Assembly (NCBI GenBank): GCA_964600075.1
Contig: CAZRIE010000005.1
Location: forward strand, 39,426-103,425
Direction of reading: 5' to 3'
Source: CAZRIE01 sp964600075
GTDB taxonomy: Bacteria > Bacteroidota > Bacteroidia > Flavobacteriales > Flavobacteriaceae
DNA length: 64,000 nucleotides
The notes beneath the pieces were generated by a model. That model worked only from the letters and a program-made list of their open reading frames with translations, ran no database searches and was not told where the DNA came from. This document shows positions 17,819 to 25,269 of this stretch, piece after piece; position 1 is the stretch's first letter; every line of letters starts with the position of its first letter. The position numbers were made by a program, and so were the translations under genes.

Positions 17819-20800
17819 TTAAAAGGTGGCGTTTATTGATAAAGACCACTGTTTCGTACTTGGCACCACAGCACTGCTTAATGACACATTACCATCTGAT
17901 GGATCTACTGGATCTTCTGAAACTTCAGGATCGAATGTCGGGAAATTATCCCAAAAAATAAGATTCTGGCCAGAGACTGTAAATCGTAGTCTTTCCATTC
18001 CCAACTTGGACGTAATCGATTCTGGAAGGTTATAGCCTAATGAAAGATTTCGAAGCTTTACAAAACTACCATCGAAATATCGAAGCGTTGAACCGTTTCT
18101 TGGGCTTTCTTGATTCTCGTTCGGCCTTGGGTTGGCGTTTGTAGGGTTATCAATGGTCCAATAATCAACATCTAAGTTATTATACCTTCCGAATAAGGAG
18201 TTATTTTGGGAGTTAAAATTCGACTCGATCGTCTGACCTTGTCTGAAAACAAAGAAAATACCAAGGTCTATACCTTTGAATGAAAGCTTATTATTGAAGC
18301 CGCCATAAAAATCAGGTACCCCATTACCTATAATTTTACGGTCCTCAGGACTAATAACACCATCTCCGTTAAAATCGTCCAACTTAATTTCACCAGGTAA
18401 TTTATTGTCAGCGGCTAATGCGGCAGCTTCCTCATTGGCTTGCCAAATGCCAATTTTTTCATAGTCATAAAATACTTGAATAGGTTGACCAATAAACCAT
18501 CCGTTACCGACATCGTCTAGAGGGTTTCCATTGGCATCTTTTAAAGCCAGTTCTGTAATTTCTTCACTATAAGTAGAAATATTCAAATCCACATCCCAAT
18601 TGAAACCATCCCCGTCATTATCAATAATACCTCCACTGACGGTAAACTCAAATCCTGTAGTTCTGGTTGCTCCAATGTTCTGTAAAACACTTTCGTACCC
18701 TGAAGTGGAAGGCAGACTTCTTGCCAATAACAAATCTTCGGTATTGGTTCTGAAAAAATCAAACGAACCAACCAAACGATTATTGAAGAAACCGTAATCT
18801 AAACCAATGTCTAGAGTTTTTGATACCTCCCAGGTCAAATCTTCATTTGGTATTTCATTAAGCCCAAAACCAAGTGCTGGTTCTTCGCCCCAAGCATATA
18901 CCGTGCTTTGTAGTCTCCCTGCGGTTTGATAAGGTAAAACCGAGGTGTTACCCACCTCACCATAGGAAACTCTCAACTTAAGCTCCGATACAGAGGTGTC
19001 TATTAAAAAGTCTTCTTGATCGATTCTCCAACCGGCAGAAACCCCTGGGAAGTAGTTCCATTGGTTGCCTTGAGCCAATCTCGAAGATCCATCGGCCCGT
19101 AATGAGGCTTGAAATAAATACTTACCCTTGAAGTCATAATTTACCCTACCCATAAAGGAGGCTAAAGACCATTCGGTCAGCCTTGATGCAGCAACTGCCC
19201 CATTAGTAGCAGATCCGAGATTATAGAATGACTGAGACTCATAGGGTATACCCGATACATTTGTCTGATATCTTTCAAATCTAGATCGTTGAATACTCTG
19301 AAGCAAGGTTACTTTTAAATTGTTATTATCATTAATCGCCTTGTTATACGTCAATAAGTTCTCGAGGGTGTAACCAAAATCTATATCGTTGATAACACCG
19401 GCTTGACCAGGGCCGCCCCGGTTGGTATTGGTTAAACTACCAGAAAAAGTACCTCTTCTGCCAATTCGAATATCCGGGCCAAAAGTGGTTGTCCATTTTA
19501 AGCCCTCCATGAAATTAATGTCAAAATATATAGGAGCGAAAATTCGGGTCTGTGTGCGCTCATCGATATATGCTCCTTCTACCAATTCATTCAGAGGATT
19601 GGTACGGATACCATCATTGGTAGGTAAAAATAATAGTTCGCCATCAGCATCTCGCGGCACACCGAGAGGATTATTCGCCAAAGATTCTTGCATTGTTGCA
19701 TTAGAGCCCCAATTCTGCTCTGTTTTGGCTACTAAAAAGGAAGCCCCTATCTTAAAGATATCATTGATTTTATGATCTACATTTAAGCGCGCTGAAAATC
19801 GTTCGAAATCTTGATTGCTGATAATACCTTGTTCTTTAAAATACCCTATAGAGGTACTAAAGGTCGTATTCTCTGACCCACCACTTATACCAAGTTGGTG
19901 GTTAGTTTGGTAACCACTGCCAAGCACTTCATCTAACCAATTTGTCGATCTGCCCTGAGCCAGCGATTCTAGTTCGATCGGATCCAAGAAAACTTCGGTT
20001 TCTGCAGGAATAGCTCCATTCCATCCAACCCGTCTTGACTCTCTTTTTAAACCTGCGAACTCTTCTCCGTTCATCATATCTACCAAACGTGTGGCAGTAG
20101 TGACCCCATAACGACTGCTTAAGGTTACTTTGGTCTTGCCAACTCTACCCCGGTTTGTCGAAACCAAAATCACACCGTTCGCACCTCTTGATCCATATAC
20201 CGCAGTTGCAGCAGCATCTTTTAATACCTGCATCGATGCAATATCGTCAGGATTGATATCGGCCATGGAGTTAGGGCCATCTATTAAAGGAATACCATCG
20301 ACCACATAAAGAGGGTCATTTGACGCACTAATAGAACGTCTACCCCGTATTCTCACCGTTGGGTTTTGCCCTGGTCTACCACCGGCAGATTGCACATCAA
20401 CACCGGCAACCTGACCTTTGATAGCGTCAATAGTACTAGCTACCTGGACGATACTCAATTGCTCGGCAGTAACGGTTGATATTGAACCGGTAACCTCTCC
20501 TTTCTTTTGAGTACCATAACCGACAACAACAACCTCATCTAACTGTGAAGAGTCTTCTTCGAGAGAAATATTTACCGTAGACTCATTGTTTACCGAAACC
20601 TGTGTTGTTTTAAAACCGATATAGCTGAAAATTAGAGCATCGTCAGCGGCTGCCGCTATCGAGTAATTTCCATCAAAATCGGTGGTTGTTCCCCTGGTTG
20701 TTCCCTTGACCACAACACTTGCCCCGGGTAAGGGCATGCCGCTACCATCCGTTACCACACCAGTGATTGTAGATTGCAGTACTTCATCCAAAGTACGGTC

Positions 20801-20914
20801 TTTTTCAAATTTTATATCTGCATACATAGAATGTGTTGCGAAGGAGCAGCACAGTAATAAAAGCAAAAAACCTCTTGTTTTTAGCAATATTTTATTAAAG
20901 ATCGGTATTTTCAT
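17819..20914 (-). CDS. susC: SusC/RagA-family TonB-dependent outer-membrane transporter
   Basis: A 1031-residue TonB-linked importer. In order: signal peptide (about 1-32), CarboxypepD_reg-like domain (about 48-130, starting I-T-G-V-V-T-D), TonB box region D-E-V-V-V-V-G-Y-G-T-Q, plug domain with S-A-G-G-R-P-G-Q-N-P and Y-G-S-R-G-A-N-G-V-I, and a 22-strand barrel ending in W-S-L-S-I-N-A-T-F. The final aromatic fits outer-membrane insertion. The candidate promoter and LacI-type operator lie about 290 nt upstream, giving a long leader. It works with SusD to import glycans. Confidence 0.96.
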   Translation of the reverse strand: MKIPIFNKILLKTRGFLLLLLCCSFATHSMYADIKFEKDRTLDEVLQSTITGVVTDGSGMPLPGASVVVKGTTRGTTTDFDGNYSIAAAADDALIFSYIGFKTTQVSVNNESTVNISLEEDSSQLDEVVVVGYGTQKKGEVTGSISTVTAEQLSIVQVASTIDAIKGQVAGVDVQSAGGRPGQNPTVRIRGRRSISASNDPLYVVDGIPLIDGPNSMADINPDDIASMQVLKDAAATAVYGSRGANGVILVSTNRGRVGKTKVTLSSRYGVTTATRLVDMMNGEEFAGLKRESRRVGWNGAIPAETEVFLDPIELESLAQGRSTNWLDEVLGSGYQTNHQLGISGGSENTTFSTSIGYFKEQGIISNQDFERFSARLNVDHKINDIFKIGASFLVAKTEQNWGSNATMQESLANNPLGVPRDADGELLFLPTNDGIRTNPLNELVEGAYIDERTQTRIFAPIYFDINFMEGLKWTTTFGPDIRIGRRGTFSGSLTNTNRGGPGQAGVINDIDFGYTLENLLTYNKAINDNNNLKVTLLQSIQRSRFERYQTNVSGIPYESQSFYNLGSATNGAVAASRLTEWSLASFMGRVNYDFKGKYLFQASLRADGSSRLAQGNQWNYFPGVSAGWRIDQEDFLIDTSVSELKLRVSYGEVGNTSVLPYQTAGRLQSTVYAWGEEPALGFGLNEIPNEDLTWEVSKTLDIGLDYGFFNNRLVGSFDFFRTNTEDLLLARSLPSTSGYESVLQNIGATRTTGFEFTVSGGIIDNDGDGFNWDVDLNISTYSEEITELALKDANGNPLDDVGNGWFIGQPIQVFYDYEKIGIWQANEEAAALAADNKLPGEIKLDDFNGDGVISPEDRKIIGNGVPDFYGGFNNKLSFKGIDLGIFFVFRQGQTIESNFNSQNNSLFGRYNNLDVDYWTIDNPTNANPRPNENQESPRNGSTLRYFDGSFVKLRNLSLGYNLPESITSKLGMERLRFTVSGQNLIFWDNFPTFDPEVSEDPVDPSDGNVSLSSAVVPSTKQWSLSINATF

Positions 20915-21640
20915 ATCATCTTGTAGTTAAGTTAGTTACTTGTTAGTTTTTAATATTTAGTAAAGAAGTGCATGAACTTTTCAAAGGAGAACGACTTCTA
21001 AAAATAATAGTATTGAGAAGGGCAACGGTTTACTACCGCTGTCAAGGGCTTTTGTTCGTGTTTGTCATAGAGGTTTTTGTTTGAGTTACTAGTTTAGAGA
21101 TAAATAATACCTTGAAATTGTACTTAATATAGACTGCTCGGAAAATTTAAAAATACTGATCGGAGGCTATTAATTTTAACATTATTAATTGTATTTTTGG
21201 TTTTCGTTAACGTTAACGAAGATAGGAATACATTTCATTGCAAAAAATATATTTTATAATTTTTTGTTAAAAAAAATAGGGATTCATAGAAAATTGGGCT
21301 TAAAAATTAGTATTTCTAGAATCCCATTGTCTTAATAATATTAGAGTATAAAGGCTTTTGATTTGAAAATCACGGTTCAGATATTGAGTATATCTGCTAA
21401 CCACTTTTTAACATATGGGTAGTATGTGCAACAGAGATTTCTAAATCTCTCCCTCTTTATTTTAATCAATACTAAAAGAATGTGATTTCTAAATTTTGGA
21501 AGCGATACTTTAAGATTTGTCTTCGAGTAGTATTAAGGGAGTCGGTAAATTAGGAAGTCGGTCAGAGTGTTACAGTTCTAATAAGAACAATATTATAGTT
21601 TTAAAATGTAAAGATTAAAGTCACCAGTAAATAAACTAAG
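20915..21640. other. 726-bp intergenic region between divergent susC and Tat TIM-barrel gene
   Basis: No ORF is supported. The region is AT-rich and holds the LacI-type operator with its promoter for susC (21205-21247). A roughly 290-nt susC leader carries a weak imperfect hairpin around 21023-21050. About 420 bp ahead of the plus-strand gene at 21641 show no second palindrome. Confidence 0.6.
21203..21247 (-). promoter_or_regulatory. LacI-type operator (18-bp perfect palindrome) with susC promoter
   Basis: TTCGTTAACGTTAACGAA (21203-21220) is a perfect 18-bp palindrome with a central CG. On the minus strand it is entered by TATC, so the -7-like element TATCTTCG (21224-21217) overlaps it, and a TTTG -33-like element lies at 21244-21241 with 16-nt spacing. 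A repressor bound here would cover the start site. The 14-bp core and the TATnTTCG extension are shared with the site before the DUF1080 operon. Confidence 0.65.
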
Positions 21641-22492
21641 ATGGGTTCGAACAGAAGAAATTTTATTAGAAAAGCTTCAGTTGGAGTTTTGGGAATGGCG
21701 GCCATAACGGTGCCAAAAATAGCAAATGCATCCATTTTGACCGATGTCGTAAAACATCATAAAACAAATCTCAAACTTGGCGTAGCTTCATATACCCTAA
21801 GGGAATTTTCTACTGAAAGGGCACTCGATATGACCCTTCGTTGTGGTATAGACCGCATGACGTTTAAAAGTATGCACCTTCCCTTGGATTCCGGTACGAC
21901 AACTATCAAGAAAACGGTCGCGCTCTGCAAAGAAAAAGGGGTCGAACTCTATGGCGCAGGCGTAGTGTACATGAAAACGAAAGAAGAAGTCGATCAGGCT
22001 TTCGAGTATGCTAAGACTGCCGAAATGGAAATGATCGTTGGTGTGCCAAACCACGAACTACTTGATTATGTTGAGGAAAAGGTTAAGGCGTACGATATTA
22101 AATTGGCCATTCACAACCACGGGCCTGGTGACAAGGTGTACCCGAGCGCTGAAAGTGCGTATGTAAAGATTAAAGATAGGGATAAGCGCATGGGGCTTTG
22201 CATTGATATCGGCCATACAAAACGAATAAAACGAGATCCTTCACAAGATGTAAAAGAATTTTTCGACCGCGTTTATGATATCCATTTAAAGGATGTTACG
22301 TCAGACGAGGCCGATGGACAGACCTGTATTATCGGGCGGGGCGTTATCGATTTCACCTCTTTTTTAAAAACGGTATCGGATTTGCAGTATACAGGAACCT
22401 TGGCTCTGGAATATGAAGCCGAAGAAAACGACCCACTTCCCGGAATGATGGAATCAGTAGGATATGTAAAAGGTATATTATCAACACTATAA
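21641..22492 (+). CDS. Tat-exported sugar phosphate isomerase/epimerase-like TIM barrel
   Basis: A 283-residue xylose-isomerase-like TIM-barrel protein with a twin-arginine leader S-N-R-R-N-F-I-R-K at residues 3-11, so it is folded in the cytoplasm, possibly with a metal, and exported. Metal-ligand-like segments include A-I-H-N-H-G-P-G, C-I-D-I-G-H-T and I-H-L-K-D-V-T. Neighbouring genes suggest it acts on 3-keto sugars released or oxidised in the periplasm. It starts 10 nt-coupled to the Gfo/Idh/MocA gene, which carries an almost identical leader. Exact activity (lyase, epimerase or isomerase) cannot be assigned. Confidence 0.88.
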   Translation: MGSNRRNFIRKASVGVLGMAAITVPKIANASILTDVVKHHKTNLKLGVASYTLREFSTERALDMTLRCGIDRMTFKSMHLPLDSGTTTIKKTVALCKEKGVELYGAGVVYMKTKEEVDQAFEYAKTAEMEMIVGVPNHELLDYVEEKVKAYDIKLAIHNHGPGDKVYPSAESAYVKIKDRDKRMGLCIDIGHTKRIKRDPSQDVKEFFDRVYDIHLKDVTSDEADGQTCIIGRGVIDFTSFLKTVSDLQYTGTLALEYEAEENDPLPGMMESVGYVKGILSTL

Positions 22493-22502
22493 AAAACAAC
22501 AA

Positions 22503-23846
22503 ATGAGTTCGAACAGAAGAAATTTTATTAAAAAAGCATCCGTAGGGGCTGCCGGTATTGCCTTTGGCGGCAGTATCAATGCAATGTCAGCCAGAAGCCA
22601 CGCCAATATCTTAGGTGCCAATGACCATATCAATTGCGCAGTTATCGGAGTGCGAAGTAGGGCAAAGGCACATTTTAAGGCCATCCACCAAGACACAAAC
22701 GCAAAAATTATTTATAGTTGCGATGTTGATGATAAGATTATTGAAGAGCACAACAAATGGTGCCAAGAAAATATCGGCTATATCCCTAAAGTAGAGAAAG
22801 ACTTTAGAAAAGTACTTGAAGATAAGGAAGTGGATGCGATATTTATTGCGACGCCAGAGCATTGGCATGCACCTATGGCCATTTTGGCCCTGCAAGCAGG
22901 TAAGCATGTTTATGTTGAAAAGCCTTGCAGTCATAATCCATATGAAAATACATTACTTGTAGAGGCCCAGAAAAAGTATGGTAAGAAGGTACAAATGGGT
23001 AACCAGCAACGTTCATCCAAGACCTCTGCTTTGGCAGTAAAGGAAATCGGCGAAGGCATTATTGGCGATGTTTATAAAGGTGAAGCGTACTATTCCAATA
23101 ATAGAGGCTCAATCGGAAAAGGCAACAAAATTGACGTACCATCGACCCTTGATTGGGAAATGTGGCAAGGCCCGGCAATACGGGAAGATTACCGAGATAA
23201 CATTCACCCTTACAATTGGCATTGGTTCAAGAATTGGGGTACAGGGGAGGTTCATAACAACGGTACCCATGAAATCGATATCTGTAGGTGGGCTCTAGGT
23301 GTAGATTTGCCCGATAGTGTTACCTCTTACGGAGGAAAATATACCTTCGATGACGACTGGGAGTTTGTAGATAACCAGCAAGTGACGTACAAATTCGGAA
23401 ACGATAAGTTTATTACCTGGACGGGTCACAGCCGAGGCGTTATAAAACCAAAGCAACCCGGACGTGGAATTACTATTTACGGAAGTAAAGGTTCGATTAT
23501 GCTTAGCCGTGGCGGGTACCAACTTTTTGCGTTGGACGGCTCAATGATTAAAGATGAAAACGAAGGCGGGAATCAAAGTGCCGGAACCGATACGCAAGGC
23601 GGCGGTGGTCTTGATGTTAATCATGTGCACAACTTTTTCGCGGGAATACGGGAAGATAAATCTTTAAATTCCGATATAAGAGATGCAAGTATCACCACTA
23701 TGCTCTGCCATTTGGGTAATATGGCGCAAGATGCCGGGGAAACGCTTTACATTAATCCTTCAAATGGAAAAGTCCTTAATAATAAGAAGGTAATGGAAGA
23801 TTGGTGGAAAAGAGAGTACACCAACGGGTGGGAGCCAAAACTATAA
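22503..23846 (+). CDS. Tat-exported Gfo/Idh/MocA-family oxidoreductase (candidate glycoside 3-dehydrogenase)
   Basis: A 447-residue NAD(P)-dependent oxidoreductase with twin-arginine leader S-N-R-R-N-F-I-K-K (residues 3-11), exported with its cofactor bound. The Rossmann region is around residues 44-60, and E-K-P is at 139-141, the family's catalytic-lysine motif. The C-terminal domain includes H-E-I-D-I-C-R-W-A and N-H-V-H-N-F-F-A-G. Gfo/Idh/MocA enzymes encoded with DUF1080 proteins have been shown to oxidise glycosides at C3. It follows the TIM-barrel gene by 10 nt and ends at a strong terminator. The substrate is inferred from context only. Confidence 0.92.
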   Translation: MSSNRRNFIKKASVGAAGIAFGGSINAMSARSHANILGANDHINCAVIGVRSRAKAHFKAIHQDTNAKIIYSCDVDDKIIEEHNKWCQENIGYIPKVEKDFRKVLEDKEVDAIFIATPEHWHAPMAILALQAGKHVYVEKPCSHNPYENTLLVEAQKKYGKKVQMGNQQRSSKTSALAVKEIGEGIIGDVYKGEAYYSNNRGSIGKGNKIDVPSTLDWEMWQGPAIREDYRDNIHPYNWHWFKNWGTGEVHNNGTHEIDICRWALGVDLPDSVTSYGGKYTFDDDWEFVDNQQVTYKFGNDKFITWTGHSRGVIKPKQPGRGITIYGSKGSIMLSRGGYQLFALDGSMIKDENEGGNQSAGTDTQGGGGLDVNHVHNFFAGIREDKSLNSDIRDASITTMLCHLGNMAQDAGETLYINPSNGKVLNNKKVMEDWWKREYTNGWEPKL

Positions 23847-23890
23847 TCGGTTGGTGGTATAGAATTTTATTTTGAGTTAGTTTGTATTAA

Positions 23891-23925
23891 GGGACTTGTT
23901 TACTTCGGTGAACAAGTCCCTTTTT
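23891..23925 (+). terminator. Strong intrinsic terminator with UUCG tetraloop
   Basis: A 13-bp stem (23891-23903 with 23908-23920, one G-T pair) closes a TTCG loop and is followed by TTTTTATT. It lies 45 nt after the Gfo/Idh/MocA stop. On the other strand it faces the end of the beta-propeller gene. Confidence 0.9.
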
Positions 23926-23959
23926 ATTGATTTCCAATACGTGTGATGAACTGAAATGT

Positions 23960-25039
23960 TTAAACCCGGTGCAGTTTGTAGGGGTAGACCCCGTCAGCAT
24001 TCCACTGGCATACGTACAGATTTTTGTCATTATCCAAGCAAACATCGTGACAATTTTTAAAGATTGGCCGTTCCTGTAGCATCAGTTGCAGTTTACCATC
24101 TTTATATATCGGTTCTGTACCACCAGGGTTCGAAACTACATTATTGTTCTTATCCAGAACCGTTACAAAACCTTTGTTCAACTGCATATTGTAGTTGCCT
24201 TCTTCCATGCCGAAACATACCCCGGAATACACATTTTCACCATCGATGACCGGTCGACTTATGAAAAGGCCAGGCATATAAAAGGTTTCGAGATATTCCC
24301 CATCCAACGAAAATCGTTTGAATGCGTTTTTGATTCGAGCGGAACAGAGTAGGGTCGGTTTCTCCGGGTTTCGATTATCGATGGCCACACCGTGGGCTTG
24401 CTTGAACTTCTCTGGCGACAAAAAACTATCTCCTCCAAATTTTCGGATGAAGTTACCTTTGGCATCGTATTGGAGAATAAATTGCGAACCATAACCATCG
24501 GCTACATAAATATCTCCATTGGGTCCGATAGCAGTTTCGGTAGGTCTAAAATGTAAATTTTGGTCATAGGCACCATTTTTTATCGGATGCTCCAGTTCCA
24601 TGATGATACGGCCTTCCAAAGTACATTTTAAGACCCTTCCTAAGCCGGGGTCGGTGATATATAGGTATTCACTTCCGCCTTCATTATTTAACGTTAGGCC
24701 GTGGGCACCCGGTAAATCCAACGTCCAATTTTCAAGTAGTTTCCCCGACGTATCATAAATCAGCATGTTGTTCTGTGGATGGTCGGTCAATAGCAACAAC
24801 CTTCCTTTTTTATCCATAACCATCTCATGACAGTTCTTCACAGGATGTGTCTTCGGATCCAAATCGCCCCATTCTTTTTCCAAACGGTATTTGAAATCGC
24901 CGTGGCCCAAGATAGTTTCCTCTAATTTTGGTTTTGAGGGTATAATATAAAAGGGCACGACCGAGGCAGCCAAAACCGAACTACTTGATAAAGCAGTTTT
25001 TTTAAGGAATTTTCTACGGGAAATTTTTGATTTTTTCAT
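23960..25039 (-). CDS. Tat-exported six-bladed beta-propeller (NHL-repeat-like) protein
   Basis: A 359-residue protein with twin-arginine leader I-S-R-R-K-F-L-K-K (residues 6-14) and a hydrophobic stretch. NHL-type blades follow (for example L-P-G-A-H-G-L-T-L, F-R-P-T-E-T-A-I-G-P-N-G-D-I-Y-V-A-D-G-Y-G, Q-A-H-G-V-A-I-D), ending N-C-H-D-V-C-L-D-N-D-K-N-L-Y-V. Such propellers bind ligands or catalyse peptidyl-hydroxyglycine-type reactions; no activity can be set here. It is downstream of, and on the same strand as, the DUF1501 and DUF1553 genes, separated by 230 bp that contain a degenerate repeat. Confidence 0.85.
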   Translation of the reverse strand: MKKSKISRRKFLKKTALSSSSVLAASVVPFYIIPSKPKLEETILGHGDFKYRLEKEWGDLDPKTHPVKNCHEMVMDKKGRLLLLTDHPQNNMLIYDTSGKLLENWTLDLPGAHGLTLNNEGGSEYLYITDPGLGRVLKCTLEGRIIMELEHPIKNGAYDQNLHFRPTETAIGPNGDIYVADGYGSQFILQYDAKGNFIRKFGGDSFLSPEKFKQAHGVAIDNRNPEKPTLLCSARIKNAFKRFSLDGEYLETFYMPGLFISRPVIDGENVYSGVCFGMEEGNYNMQLNKGFVTVLDKNNNVVSNPGGTEPIYKDGKLQLMLQERPIFKNCHDVCLDNDKNLYVCQWNADGVYPYKLHRV

Positions 25040-25131
25040 TGGATTAAAAATTGATTTAATTTTGGCGGGTATGAAATTCGTGGGTAAAAAGAATAACTCA
25101 AGACGAGCTCATTACGTAATGATAGCGGTTT

Positions 25132-25231
25132 AACCGCAACGGGCGCAAAGTTTTACGCAAAGTACTCAAGGTATGGTATAGTGTTAAAAACTCTTTGTGC
25201 CCCGCGCTACTTCCTCGCGCACCTTGTGGTT
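25132..25231. repeat. Degenerate inverted-repeat element between DUF1501 and propeller genes
   Basis: AACCGCAACGGGCGC (25132-25146) pairs with GCGCACCTTGTGGTT (25217-25231) at 12 of 15 positions. The inside holds CGCAAAG-type direct repeats (near 25145 and 25156) and a CTCTTTGTGC complement near 25191. It looks like a remnant of an interspersed extragenic repeat of Bacteroidota. The flanking palindromes ATTACGTAAT (25111-25120) and GCGGTTTAACCGC (25125-25137) overlap its left edge. Confidence 0.4.
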
Positions 25232-25269
25232 GACCTCACAATCCCACTAGTAACACGATACCATTTCCA

